IMG/VR virus record: IMGVR_UViG_3300001831_000164
Span: 1-28,099 of that record
DNA length: 28,099 nt
Strand: one strand, 5' to 3'
DNA from: a virus
Shown here: piece after piece, positions 8,699-18,837 of the stretch
Position numbering within the stretch: position 1 is the first letter of the stretch
Layout of the letters: each line of letters begins with the position of its first letter
Made by a program: the position numbers and the translations under genes
The notes under the pieces: model-generated
What the model was told of the DNA's origin: nothing
Databases searched by the model: none
The model's input: only the letters and a program-made list of their open reading frames with translations

Positions 8699-10258
8699 AT
8701 GGCAGCGATAATTACTGACCAACTTCGTATTTTGAATGCAAAGAATTTTGTTGCTGGAGTTCAATCTAGTTCAAATTCTTATTATACATTTATTAGCATT
8801 CCTAATTCTAACGATTATCAATCTGATTGGGACACAAATCCCCCCTCTCCCATTGATAATTTTGAGCAAGACAATAATGTCTATTGGGATGGAATGTTGG
8901 CCCTGAAAAAGATTGCGCCAAGTGATGTAAGTCAGGTTGTTAGAAAAACAACTTGGACTTCAGGTGTAACATATGATATGTGGAGGAATGATATTAGTAG
9001 AGATAACCCATCGCAACCATCTGGTGTTTTTGATATCTATGCTGCAAATTTTTATGTAATGAACTCTGACTACAGAGTTTATGCTTGCCTTTTTAATAAT
9101 GCAAATCCTGAAAATAATTATCAAGGTGGACCTTCACTAGATGAACCAACATTTACTGATCTAGAACCAAGAGCTGCTGGTTCTAGTGGTGATGGATATA
9201 TTTGGAAGTATCTCTACACAATTAGTCCATCACAAGCAATTAAGTTTGATTCAATAAACTATATTCCCATTCCAACCAATTGGTACACCAATAGTACATA
9301 TGCACCTGTTAGAAATAATGCAGCAGCAAGTGGACAGATAAAAGTTGTAACTATTAGAGAAAGAGGAGTTGCTATTGGAGATGCAAATAAAACATATACC
9401 AGAGTACCTATTTTAGGTGATGGTGAAGGTGCAGAAGCAACTATTGTAATTAATAATGATTCCCAAGTAGAGAGTGTTACAGTATCAAAGGGTGGTTCTG
9501 GTTATACTTTTGGAACTGTTGATTTAGAAGCTGGTGGTGTTCCTGCTGGTACAACTGCTCCAGTCTTTAATGTAATCATCCCACCTCCTGGTGGACATGG
9601 TGCTGATATTTACAGGGAGTTGGGTGCATATAATGTTCTGACTTATTCTAGATTTGAGAATGATACTGAAAATCCAGATTTTGTTACTGGTAACCAGTTT
9701 TCTGCTGTAGGATTAGTAGAAAATCCAAAATCATATGGATCCGCAACAAACCTAACATTAGATAAAGCAAGTGCACTTTATGCACTTAAATTGACTGGAA
9801 CAGGTTATAGTTCTGCCACATTTGTAGCAGACTCTGAAATCACACAAACTGTTGGTGTTGGTTCTACTGCTGTTGGTAGAGTTGCATCATATGACCAACT
9901 GACTGGAGTATTGAAGTATTGGCAAGATTACTCTCTTGCAGGATTTAATACTAATGGCACAGCAAATACTGATCCAGAATATGGTTTCCATCTGAACAGA
10001 TTTACTGCAGATATTAACTCTGGAGGAAGTTTCACTATAATTGGTGGAAGTGTAAATCTAGCAATTCAAACCAGTTTTCAGGGTGTGTCGACAGTAATAA
10101 ATAGTAGGACATACTATCTTGGTCAGAATTTTGTAGATGGTGTTTCTCAACCTGAGTCTGAGAAATACTCTGGAAACATCATTTATATTGACAACAGACC
10201 TTCAGTAACAAGGTCTTCCTCTCAGAAAGAAGACGTAAAAATTATCTTGCAGTTCTAA
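8699..10258 (+). CDS. 8: Baseplate wedge protein gp8
   Basis: Recognised as T4 gp8 by conserved segments. These are an N-terminal part with a YYTFISIP strand near residue 27 and a W(D)GMLALKKI region near 63-72; a GDGYIWKYLYTI segment near 164-175 (T4: GDGYVWEYLFEI); and a C terminus SGNIIYIDNRP...EDVKIILQF (T4: GEMIYMENRP...EEINILFTF). In T4, gp8 dimers sit in each baseplate wedge and bind gp10, gp7 and gp6. At 519 residues it is far longer than the 334 of T4. The extra length lies between the GDGYIW segment and the conserved C terminus and includes a GxGYT module (KGGSGYTFG near 263-271) shared with gp14 and both giants in this window. It starts ATGGC with an A-rich leader and no clear Shine-Dalgarno. 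A six-base gap separates it from the next gene, so the two are probably cotranscribed. Confidence 0.93.
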   Translation: MAAIITDQLRILNAKNFVAGVQSSSNSYYTFISIPNSNDYQSDWDTNPPSPIDNFEQDNNVYWDGMLALKKIAPSDVSQVVRKTTWTSGVTYDMWRNDISRDNPSQPSGVFDIYAANFYVMNSDYRVYACLFNNANPENNYQGGPSLDEPTFTDLEPRAAGSSGDGYIWKYLYTISPSQAIKFDSINYIPIPTNWYTNSTYAPVRNNAAASGQIKVVTIRERGVAIGDANKTYTRVPILGDGEGAEATIVINNDSQVESVTVSKGGSGYTFGTVDLEAGGVPAGTTAPVFNVIIPPPGGHGADIYRELGAYNVLTYSRFENDTENPDFVTGNQFSAVGLVENPKSYGSATNLTLDKASALYALKLTGTGYSSATFVADSEITQTVGVGSTAVGRVASYDQLTGVLKYWQDYSLAGFNTNGTANTDPEYGFHLNRFTADINSGGSFTIIGGSVNLAIQTSFQGVSTVINSRTYYLGQNFVDGVSQPESEKYSGNIIYIDNRPSVTRSSSQKEDVKIILQF

Positions 10259-10264
10259 AAAATC

Positions 10265-13200
10265 ATGCCACAGGAAACTAACCTCAATGTTGCTCCTTAT
10301 TTTGATGATTTTGACCCACAGAGTAACTATTATAAGGTCTTATTTAAACCTGGATACCCTGTTCAGGCAAGAGAACTAACTACTCTACAGTCAATTCTTC
10401 AAAATCAGGTTGAGGATGTAGGAAATCACCTCTTTAAAGAGGGTGCACAAGTCATTCCTGGTGGTGTAACATATCTAAATCCCTTCTATGCCATTCAAAT
10501 TGAGTCAGAATTCTTAGGAATTCCTGTTTCAGTTTATCTCGACCAACTTGTTGGCAAGACAATTACAGGTGAAACCTCTGGAATTACTGCAAAAGTAGTC
10601 ACATATATTACTGATAGGACATCTGAGAGGGGAAATTATACACTTTATGTTGATTATTTTGAATCAAGCAGCACAGATTTGGCAACTGAGCAGTTTTTGG
10701 ATAATGAAGTCCTTTTAACTGATGAAAATATTTCTTTTAGCACCACTTTTATCAGTGCTGGAGAAGGATTTTCAAGAACAATTTCAACAAATGCTGCTGC
10801 AACTGCTTCCGCCTTTGCAATTAATGACGGCGTTTACTTTTTGAGGGGTTATTTTGTTGATGTTGCCTCTCAATTACTCATTTTGGATCAATATGGAGAC
10901 ACTCCAAGCTATAGAATTGGTCTAAATGTTGTAGAATCCATCATTTCTTCAGATCTTGACTCCTCTCTGAATGATAATGCTCAAGGATACAACAATTTTG
11001 CTGCTCCAGGAGCAGATCGACTGAAAATTGAAGCAAAATTATACAAAAAAGGCACTGATGACCTTAATGATCAGAGTTTTGTGCAACTCGCAGAGGTCAA
11101 AAATGGTATTTTAAGGGATCTTGTCAATAGAACCAACTATAACCTGCTTGGAGATGAGTTGGCAAAGAGAACTTTTGATGAATCTGGTCATTATTATGTA
11201 AAAGAGTTTGTAACCACTGTCAGAGAGAGTCTGAATAATGGTTATGGTAACAGAGGAATCTATAATGCCAACCAAACAACTGATGGAGGTTCTACTCCCA
11301 ATAATGATTTGGCAATTTACAAGGTTTCACCAGGTAGAGCATATGTAAGAGGATATGAAGTCAATAAAATTGCTTCAACTTTCTTGGATGTGCCAAAACC
11401 AAGAACTACAAACCTAGTTGAGGGTCAATCTGTCAATTTTGGATTTGGTCCAACATTTGCAGTCAACAGAGTCTATGGTTCTGCAACTATTGGATTCAAT
11501 ACTACCAATACTTTGAGTCTCAGAGACCAAAGAGTGGGTGCAACACAAACTACAGCACCAGGAACTGAAATTGGTGTTGCTAGAATCTATGATTTTGCTC
11601 TTGAATCTGGTTCATATGATACAACTACACCAGATTTGAACAAATGGGACCTTTCTCTGTTTGATGTTCAAACATACACTGATGTAACAGTAAATGAATC
11701 AGTCACATTAAGCACTCCAACCTTCATTCAAGGTCAATCTAGTGGAGCAAGTGCATTTTTGAGATATGATGTAAGTGCTGGAACTGCTCTTACTGCATAT
11801 GATGTCAAAGGAGACTTTTTCATTGGTGAGAGACTGCTTTTCAATGGTGTAGTGACCAATGCAAGGTCTGTAACAGATTTAACAAACTATGAACTGTCTG
11901 ATATCAAGTCAGTTTATGGTATTGTTGGTGGTGGAACAACATTTACAGCAGACTTAATTCAAACTCCAGTAAGAACTATTGGAATTGCATCTATTACTCC
12001 TGTTTCAGGTGGTATTTCTACAGTTTCATCTCCAACTACCACATTTCCAGGAATTGTAACCACCGGTGGTCTTGTTCAATACTCCGTTCCAACCAACAGT
12101 GTTCCATCTTATGGAAGAGTAACAGGAGTTAATAACACTTCCTTTACTATTGAGGCAGTTACTACTGTTTCTGGATATAGAATTGGTTCTCTGCCAACAT
12201 CTGCAACAGAAGTTACTGATTTGACAGTTGTTGAGTCCAGATATCAAGGAAATACTGGAAATGGAAATGCTGCATCAAATGCTACTCTGTATAGCAGATT
12301 CCCCAAGAAAAATATCTCTTCAGTAGATCTTACTGGAGCAAGTATTATAATCAGAAAGCAGTACAACACATCTATTACTAGCAATTCAACTGCAACTCTG
12401 TCTGCAGGAGTAAATGAGGTATTTTTGCCATTTGATGAAGAAAGATATATTGTTATTAGATCTGATGGTTCAACAGAAGAACTGACTGCTGATAAATTCT
12501 CACTGACCAGTGGTTCTACTCAATTGACAATCAATGGTCTTGGTACAGATGACCCTGATACCACTGTTATTGCAACTTTGAGAAAGAGTCAAGTTACAGC
12601 AAAAACTAAGAGAAAGTTTATTGCTAATAGTCTTATTGTCAATAAGTCATCAATCTCTGCTTCTGGAACTGGTTCAACAACTCTAAATGATGGTTTGACT
12701 TATGGTGACTATGCATTTGGAACCAGAGTTCAAGACCCAATCATCTCCTTGAATGTTCCCGATGTTGTCAAGATTCATGGCATTTTTGAATCCAATGACA
12801 CTAACAATCCTGTTGCACCATCAATGATTGCTGCATCAATGGATGGTCCCACTGCAACTACAAATGATCTCATCATTGGTGAAGAAATTATAGGTTCAAT
12901 CAGTGGTGCAAGAGCAACTTATCTTGTAAGAGTCAATGACACTAACATTAGATTTACTTATAAGAATAATACAGTATTCCAAAATGGAGAGGTGATTAAT
13001 TTTGTTTCTTCTGGTGTCAATGCTGTTGCAAATAGTATCAATATTGGAAGCAAGAATATTACCTCAGATTTTACACTTTCAAATGGTCAAAGAGAATCAA
13101 TTTATGATATTTCCAGACTTATAAGAAAGGTTAATTCTTCTGCACCAACTAGAAAGATTGTTGTCTACTTTGATAATGCTTATTATGAAACTTCAGACAC

Positions 13201-16200
13201 TGGAGATATCACATTAGCGAATTCATATGCTGAATTTGACTATGGCACTGAAGTATCATCAATCAATGGGGTCAGAAACACTGATATCATTGATGGCAGA
13301 CCAAGAGTTAGTGAGTACAGTGTTGTTGCTGGTGCTAGATCTCCATTTGAATTTGATGGAAGATCATTTACAAATAGTCAGCACAGTTCAAAGAATGTTC
13401 TTGCTTCAGATGAGTCAATTACTGTTGACTATAACTACTATCTTGCAAGAGCTGATAGAGTTTACATTGATAAGAATGGAAATTTCTCAGTTAAGTACGG
13501 AACACCTGCAGATACAGCACAACTTCCAGATGAAGTTAATGGTGCACTGAATATTGCCAATATTTACCTGCCTGCATACCTCTACAATACATCTGATGCA
13601 AGAGTAGACTTTGTTGAGCACAAGAGATATCAAATGACTGATATCTCAAAACTTGAGCAGAGGATTAAGAATCTTGAGTATTATACTCAACTCAATCAAC
13701 TTGAAGCAGATACTCTCAATCTGTTTGTATCTGATGCAAATGGTTTTAATAGATTCAAGTCTGGTGTATTTGTAGATAACTTCTCAACCACTGAACCACA
13801 AGATTCAGGTGTTGGTGTTAGAAACAGTATTGATACTAGAAAGAGAGTTCTGAGACCTGCTCACTACACAACTGCAGTCAATCTTGAAATTGGTAACACA
13901 ACTATTGCTGGTATTGGAACAACCACTGCTGCAAACCAAGATTCCAGATTTGCTGATATTCTTGGAGCCAATACAAAGAGAACTGGTCAGGTTGTAACTC
14001 TTGACTACACTGAGACCCAATGGTTGGATCAACCATTTGCCACTAGAGTTGAGAATGTAACTCCTTATCTTGTCACTTTCTATAATGGTTCTATTACACT
14101 TGAACCAACTGTTGATATCTGGATCGATGTCAATAGAATGGAAGTCAGAGATGTTCTGCAGGAAGGTTCATTCAATGCCATTGCAGATGCAATGAGAGTT
14201 GAAAATATTAGTGAAGTTGATGGTCTGAGACAGGGTGTAAGTCCTGTTCTGTGGAATTCTTGGGAAACCACTGGAGTTGATGTCAATTTCAGTCTTGGAA
14301 TGAATGCAAGTGCTAATGGCACAACAGTCAATGTTGGTGTCAGTGGTAATGTTGGAGTCAACCTCAGCCAGCAAAGAACTGGAACTCAAAATACTGTAAC
14401 TGAAGTCATTGATACTGAATCTCTGGGTGACAGAGTTGTCAGCAGAAATATCATTCACTTCATGAGGTCACGTAACATTCAGTTTACTGCAACCAAACTG
14501 AAGCCATTTACTAGAGTTTACTCATTCTTTGATAATGTAGATGTCAATAACTTCTGTCTCTCTAAACTAGTAGAGATTGAAATGACCTCTGGCACATTCC
14601 AGGTTGGTGAAACTGTTCAGGGTACAATGGGAGATAATACTTCTCAAATCATTGATAGTGGAATCCCCTCAATCTCATTTAGAGTTGCATCAGCAAATCA
14701 TAAGTACGGTCCTTACAATAATCCATCTGATACCTTTGACTCTAATCCATATGATAGAGATAATTCACTTCCAGCAACTTATTCAGAGACTTCAACAGTT
14801 CTGAATATTGATACTTTCAGTCTTGCTGCTGAAGAAGCACCTCAGTTTGCAGGTTATCTGGCAACTGGAATGATTCTCAGAGGTCAGAGCAGTGGAGCAC
14901 AAGCAACAGTTACAAATGTAAGACTTGTATCTGATAGACTTGGTACTCTGATTGGTTCATACAGAGTTCCTGATGCAACCAACACTGCAAACCCAACATT
15001 TGAAACTGGTAGAACTACCTTCAGACTGACTAGCAGCCCAATCAATACACAGGTTCAAGGACAGACATCAACTTCTGCAGAAGAAATCTTCTACTCACAA
15101 GGTGACATTGATAATACTCAGGAAGTAACTCTGTCACTGAGAAATGCAAGAGTTGAAATTGATGATAGTTTTGTTGAAACAAGAACTATTGGTGATAGTG
15201 CTGGTGCAAGTGCTTCTGCATCCGTTCAGATTCCTCAACCTGCACCTCCAAGAAGAGTTGACCCACTGGCACAAACATTCCTGGTTGATGAAGAAAGTGG
15301 AATCTATGTAACCAGTCTGGATCTTTATTTCTCATCTAAGGATGATACTCAACCAGTTACAGTTCAACTTCGTGAAGTAGATCTTGGAACTCCAACTCTT
15401 AAAGTTCTTGCATATTCTGAAGTTGATATCAATCCAGATGATATCACAGTATCTGCTGATGCCACTGTTTCAACTAGAGTCAATTTTGAATCACCAGTTT
15501 ACCTTGCAGGTAACAGAGAATATGCTCTGGTTCTTCTCTCACACTCAACAGAGTATAGAGTTTGGATTTCTAGACTTGGCGAATCTGATGTAAGAACTCT
15601 TGCTACAGAAGCAGGTCAAGTTCTTGTTTCCTCTCAGAACCTACTTGGTTCACTGTTTAAGTCACAGAATGCTGCTGTCTGGACACCTAGCCAGTATGAG
15701 GATCTCAAGTTCACTCTCTATAGAGCAAACTTTGTTCCATCAGGTTCTGTACAATTCTTCAATCCAAAACTGCCAACTGATTTGGAGAGAATCACACCAA
15801 ATGGTATCACAATTACTCCAAGAAATATTAGAGTTGGTCTTGGCACAACACTGTCTGATACTGGACTTGCATTTGGTAACACTATTATTCAGCAGGGAAC
15901 TGATGCAACCGGTTCACTGGTAGGTTATGGTGGTTCTGCAACAGGAACTATGACAATTACCAATGCTGGTGTTGGATATACTCCTGCTTCAGGTTACTTT
16001 GTGTTTACTGGTGTTGCTCTTACTAGTGTCACAGGTAGTGGTTTAAATGCTACTGCAGATATTGCAATTAGTAATGGTGTTGCTATTGGTGCTACACTGA
16101 GTGATGGAGGCAAAGGATATGCCATTGGTGATGTATTGACACCAATTACAGTTGGTACTGGTGGACTTGGTTCTGGTATGAGACTTTCTGTTGCTGGTAT

Positions 16201-17719
16201 CTCTGGTAACAATGAACTGATTATTGAAGAAGTTCAGGGAAGATTTGGAACTTCAGCGGGTCAATACCTCAAGTATATTAATAGCAGTGGAGTTACAACT
16301 ACACTTAATTATAGTGCTGGTGGAAATGTTGTCCCAGAGACTCCAATTAGAATTGATTCAGATGGACTTCACCTGAAGATTTTCCAAAGAAATCATGGAA
16401 TGTATCAGAATACCAACCTTGTTACCCTGAAAGGTATTCAGTCTGATCTAACACCAACCACACTAAGTGCTGTATACAATAATGGTGCTACAGGTGATAT
16501 TTCTATTGCAAGCACATCAATCTTTGGAACATTTGAAAATGTAAGTGTTGCTACTACAAATCCTGGTTATGCTAAGATTGGAAGTGAGATTATCAAATAT
16601 ACTGGAGTTGGTGCTGGCACATTAACTGGTATCACAAGAGGAATTGACAATACTCTCATTGAAAATCATGTATCTTCTGATTTGGTTTATAAGTATGAAC
16701 TGAATGGTGTATCTCTCAGAAGAATCAATACTGAGCACAATCTGAATGAAGTAACAGTATCTAACCCAATCGCTCTTGATTCTTATCATGTTAAAGTTGA
16801 TATGTCTGATACTGACAGAGGTATTGATAGGTCTGCCTCACAAACTGCATTCCCAGAATTGCACTTTAACTCCAAAAAAACTGCTGGTGGACCAAATGCT
16901 AAAGGAACATACAACCTGCCATTTGACCTTCTGATTCCTAATATCAGAACCACAACCCCAACAGGTGTAACTCTGAGTGCTGCTGTAAGAACAGTTACAG
17001 GATCTAGTGTCAATGGAACAGAGAGTTCCTTCATTGATAAGGGATTCCAGGCAATTGCTCTCAATCAAGAGAACTACTTTGATTCAGCAAGAATGGTTGC
17101 TTCTCAGGTCAATGAGAACAATTATACTACTTCACTGCCTGGAAACAAGTCATTCACAATTAATATGAATCTTGCAACTGGTGATTCCAGATTAAGTCCT
17201 GCAATTGACTTGAATAATACTGCAGTCATCTTTACTTCAAACAGAACTAACCAACCTGTTACAAACTATGCAACCAACTTGCAAGTAAATACTGTAAGTG
17301 AAGATCCAAATAGATTCATCTATGTAACCAAGAATATTGTTCTTGAAAATCCTGCAACATCTTTGCAAGTTCTCCTTGATTCATATGTCAGCACATACAA
17401 TGATGTAAGAGTCTTTTATGCACTGAATCAAGATACAGATGTAGATGAGACTGTGTTTGTTCCATTCCCGGGCTACAACAATGTTGATCCAAATGGACAA
17501 GTAATCAATCCAGCAAACAATGACGGAACCCCTGATGTCTTTACACCAAAGACAGATCAATATCAACCAAATCCATCACTGAATCTCTTTAAAGATTATA
17601 AGTTCACTGCTGATAGATTGGCACCATTTACATCATTCCGCATTAAGATCATTGGAACCTCCGTAAATTCTGCAATTGTTCCACAATTCAGAAATCTCAG
17701 AGCAATTGCATTTGCATAA
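10265..17719 (+). CDS. Giant DUF4815-type virion protein (baseplate/tail fibre)
   Basis: The 2484-residue product opens with the pattern of DUF4815 phage structural proteins: NVAPYFDDFDP at residues 7-17, FKPGYPVQARELTTLQSILQ near 27-46 and, later, GRAYVRGYEV near 357-366. Beyond that it is a long mosaic. GE-x-G-x-SGA modules lie near residues 97, 487, 870, 1445 and 1535. A predicted coiled coil (YQMTDISKLEQRIKNLEYYT) lies near 1120-1140. GxGYT repeats lie near 1900 and 1948, an RG-DNT-H module near 2101-2145, and a conserved-looking end APFTSFRIKIIGTS before the C terminus. It directly follows gp8 and precedes gp13, the space that T4 fills with gp9, gp10, gp11, gp12 and wac, none of which is recognisable here. 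It is therefore likely a baseplate-attached fibre or spike; that role is inferred. No Shine-Dalgarno is visible. CpG is very rare (about two dozen by eye in 7.5 kb). Confidence 0.88.
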   Translation: MPQETNLNVAPYFDDFDPQSNYYKVLFKPGYPVQARELTTLQSILQNQVEDVGNHLFKEGAQVIPGGVTYLNPFYAIQIESEFLGIPVSVYLDQLVGKTITGETSGITAKVVTYITDRTSERGNYTLYVDYFESSSTDLATEQFLDNEVLLTDENISFSTTFISAGEGFSRTISTNAAATASAFAINDGVYFLRGYFVDVASQLLILDQYGDTPSYRIGLNVVESIISSDLDSSLNDNAQGYNNFAAPGADRLKIEAKLYKKGTDDLNDQSFVQLAEVKNGILRDLVNRTNYNLLGDELAKRTFDESGHYYVKEFVTTVRESLNNGYGNRGIYNANQTTDGGSTPNNDLAIYKVSPGRAYVRGYEVNKIASTFLDVPKPRTTNLVEGQSVNFGFGPTFAVNRVYGSATIGFNTTNTLSLRDQRVGATQTTAPGTEIGVARIYDFALESGSYDTTTPDLNKWDLSLFDVQTYTDVTVNESVTLSTPTFIQGQSSGASAFLRYDVSAGTALTAYDVKGDFFIGERLLFNGVVTNARSVTDLTNYELSDIKSVYGIVGGGTTFTADLIQTPVRTIGIASITPVSGGISTVSSPTTTFPGIVTTGGLVQYSVPTNSVPSYGRVTGVNNTSFTIEAVTTVSGYRIGSLPTSATEVTDLTVVESRYQGNTGNGNAASNATLYSRFPKKNISSVDLTGASIIIRKQYNTSITSNSTATLSAGVNEVFLPFDEERYIVIRSDGSTEELTADKFSLTSGSTQLTINGLGTDDPDTTVIATLRKSQVTAKTKRKFIANSLIVNKSSISASGTGSTTLNDGLTYGDYAFGTRVQDPIISLNVPDVVKIHGIFESNDTNNPVAPSMIAASMDGPTATTNDLIIGEEIIGSISGARATYLVRVNDTNIRFTYKNNTVFQNGEVINFVSSGVNAVANSINIGSKNITSDFTLSNGQRESIYDISRLIRKVNSSAPTRKIVVYFDNAYYETSDTGDITLANSYAEFDYGTEVSSINGVRNTDIIDGRPRVSEYSVVAGARSPFEFDGRSFTNSQHSSKNVLASDESITVDYNYYLARADRVYIDKNGNFSVKYGTPADTAQLPDEVNGALNIANIYLPAYLYNTSDARVDFVEHKRYQMTDISKLEQRIKNLEYYTQLNQLEADTLNLFVSDANGFNRFKSGVFVDNFSTTEPQDSGVGVRNSIDTRKRVLRPAHYTTAVNLEIGNTTIAGIGTTTAANQDSRFADILGANTKRTGQVVTLDYTETQWLDQPFATRVENVTPYLVTFYNGSITLEPTVDIWIDVNRMEVRDVLQEGSFNAIADAMRVENISEVDGLRQGVSPVLWNSWETTGVDVNFSLGMNASANGTTVNVGVSGNVGVNLSQQRTGTQNTVTEVIDTESLGDRVVSRNIIHFMRSRNIQFTATKLKPFTRVYSFFDNVDVNNFCLSKLVEIEMTSGTFQVGETVQGTMGDNTSQIIDSGIPSISFRVASANHKYGPYNNPSDTFDSNPYDRDNSLPATYSETSTVLNIDTFSLAAEEAPQFAGYLATGMILRGQSSGAQATVTNVRLVSDRLGTLIGSYRVPDATNTANPTFETGRTTFRLTSSPINTQVQGQTSTSAEEIFYSQGDIDNTQEVTLSLRNARVEIDDSFVETRTIGDSAGASASASVQIPQPAPPRRVDPLAQTFLVDEESGIYVTSLDLYFSSKDDTQPVTVQLREVDLGTPTLKVLAYSEVDINPDDITVSADATVSTRVNFESPVYLAGNREYALVLLSHSTEYRVWISRLGESDVRTLATEAGQVLVSSQNLLGSLFKSQNAAVWTPSQYEDLKFTLYRANFVPSGSVQFFNPKLPTDLERITPNGITITPRNIRVGLGTTLSDTGLAFGNTIIQQGTDATGSLVGYGGSATGTMTITNAGVGYTPASGYFVFTGVALTSVTGSGLNATADIAISNGVAIGATLSDGGKGYAIGDVLTPITVGTGGLGSGMRLSVAGISGNNELIIEEVQGRFGTSAGQYLKYINSSGVTTTLNYSAGGNVVPETPIRIDSDGLHLKIFQRNHGMYQNTNLVTLKGIQSDLTPTTLSAVYNNGATGDISIASTSIFGTFENVSVATTNPGYAKIGSEIIKYTGVGAGTLTGITRGIDNTLIENHVSSDLVYKYELNGVSLRRINTEHNLNEVTVSNPIALDSYHVKVDMSDTDRGIDRSASQTAFPELHFNSKKTAGGPNAKGTYNLPFDLLIPNIRTTTPTGVTLSAAVRTVTGSSVNGTESSFIDKGFQAIALNQENYFDSARMVASQVNENNYTTSLPGNKSFTINMNLATGDSRLSPAIDLNNTAVIFTSNRTNQPVTNYATNLQVNTVSEDPNRFIYVTKNIVLENPATSLQVLLDSYVSTYNDVRVFYALNQDTDVDETVFVPFPGYNNVDPNGQVINPANNDGTPDVFTPKTDQYQPNPSLNLFKDYKFTADRLAPFTSFRIKIIGTSVNSAIVPQFRNLRAIAFA

Positions 17720-17721
17720 TT

Positions 17722-17943
17722 ATGACACTTATTCCAGTAAAGGGCAAAGATGGTTTTTATAGAGATAGCAAAACTAATGCTATTGTAAATAAGAACCATC
17801 TTGAATTTGAATCTTATGTTTCTGCTAGACAGAAGATGAATTCCGAAAAGGAAAAAGTTGATTCTATGGAGATTGAGATGGCAAACATCAAACGAGATCT
17901 GGATGAAATCAAAGAACTCCTACGTAAAGTAATTCAAGGGTAG
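17722..17943 (+). CDS. Small coiled-coil protein upstream of gp13, function unknown
   Basis: The 73-residue protein starts two bases after the stop of the DUF4815 gene. The N-terminal half (VKGKDGFYRDSKTNAIVNKN) resembles a short beta-hairpin. The C-terminal half, from about residue 36, is charged and helical with a heptad spacing of hydrophobic residues (M, I, M, I, L, I, L, L, V, I), so a coiled coil is likely. It sits immediately before gp13, where T4 has the fibritin gene wac, also a coiled-coil protein, but there is no sequence match I can point to. Tight spacing suggests translational coupling to the upstream gene. It could be a small virion or assembly protein. Protein existence is well supported; the function is not known. 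Confidence 0.75.
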   Translation: MTLIPVKGKDGFYRDSKTNAIVNKNHLEFESYVSARQKMNSEKEKVDSMEIEMANIKRDLDEIKELLRKVIQG

Positions 17944-17945
17944 GT

Positions 17946-17953
17946 TATAAATA
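17946..17953 (+). promoter_or_regulatory. T4-type late promoter before gp13
   Basis: A perfect TATAAATA lies three bases after the TAG stop of the coiled-coil gene and 22 bases before the gp13 ATG at 17976. It probably starts the neck-gene transcript (gp13 and gp14). Confidence 0.7.
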
Positions 17954-17975
17954 GAAAAAAAGTTTCATCATATAA

Positions 17976-18833
17976 ATGGCGCAGCCTTCTACTAGACAAG
18001 AATTAATTAATTATTCCCTGCGACAGTTAGGTGCTCCTGTATTAGAAATCAATATTGCTGATGAGCAAATCAGTGATTTGGTTGATGATGCTATTCAGAT
18101 GTATAATGAAAGACACTATGATGGTGTCACACAAGTCTACCTGAAGTATGAGGTTACTCAGGCAGATGTAGATAGGGGAAAAGCACGTCCTCCTGGAAAG
18201 GGTGGAGGAACAGTTGGTATTGCTTCAACATCTGCAACTGCAAATATTGTAGGAACAGCAACTACATTTACATATTATCAAAACTCCAATTATCTTCAGG
18301 TTCCTCCCAACATCATTGGAGTTAATAAAATTTTCCAATATGACAATGCTCAATCATTGAGTATGTCAAATATGTTCAGTTTCAAGTATCAGTTGTTCTT
18401 GAATGACATTTACTACTGGGGAACTACTGATCTCTTGTCATATTCTATGGCAATGAGCTATTTGGAAACTCTGAACTTCCTTCTCAATACACACAAGCAA
18501 ATCAGATTCAATATCAGACAAGATAGACTGTACCTTGATATTGACTGGTCTAATCTGAGAGTTGGTGAAATTATCATTCTTGACTGTTGGCAGCAAATGG
18601 ATGGTAATGAGTTTAATAGAGTCTGGAATGACAGATTTGTGAAGAAATATTTGACTGCTCTGATGAAGAGACAGTGGGGTATGAATTTGATTAAGTTTCA
18701 GGGTGTAAAACTTCCTGGTGGTGTGGAACTTAATGGAAGACAAATTTATGATGATGGTCAAAAAGAAATTGATGACATTCTCCAAGAAATGCCAACCACA
18801 TATGAACTTCCCCCATTAGATATGATAGGTTAA
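17976..18833 (+). CDS. 13: Neck protein gp13
   Basis: Recognised as T4 gp13. The N terminus has a (Q)ELINYSLRQLGAPVLEINI segment near residues 8-26 (T4: ELKDVILRRLGAPIINVEL), followed by DQ/EQISD..DDAIQMYNERHYDGV near 29-50 (T4: [22 protein letters not shown]). The C-terminal part has NRVWNDRFVKKYLTALMKRQ near 212-231 and a KLPGGVELNGRQI segment near 246-258 (T4: MLPGGVTIDGQRL), ending in PP..G. At 285 residues it is close to T4's 309. In T4, gp13 and gp14 form the neck at the portal vertex, close the filled head and allow tail joining. It starts ATGGC. The stop is four bases before gp14, and the two are likely a transcription and assembly unit. Confidence 0.95.
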   Translation: MAQPSTRQELINYSLRQLGAPVLEINIADEQISDLVDDAIQMYNERHYDGVTQVYLKYEVTQADVDRGKARPPGKGGGTVGIASTSATANIVGTATTFTYYQNSNYLQVPPNIIGVNKIFQYDNAQSLSMSNMFSFKYQLFLNDIYYWGTTDLLSYSMAMSYLETLNFLLNTHKQIRFNIRQDRLYLDIDWSNLRVGEIIILDCWQQMDGNEFNRVWNDRFVKKYLTALMKRQWGMNLIKFQGVKLPGGVELNGRQIYDDGQKEIDDILQEMPTTYELPPLDMIG

Positions 18834-18837
18834 TTAG

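Noticed and set aside
10265-17719. Identification of the 2484-residue protein as T4 gp10 or gp12
   Set aside because: The position fits, but the gp9/gp10 attachment motif is on the separate stub at 8311, and the N terminus fits DUF4815-type proteins. I see no gp10- or gp12-specific segment.
17971-17978. TATAAATG as a second late promoter before gp13
   Set aside because: It overlaps the gp13 start codon itself, so a transcript from it would lack the start. The perfect TATAAATA at 17946 explains the gene better.
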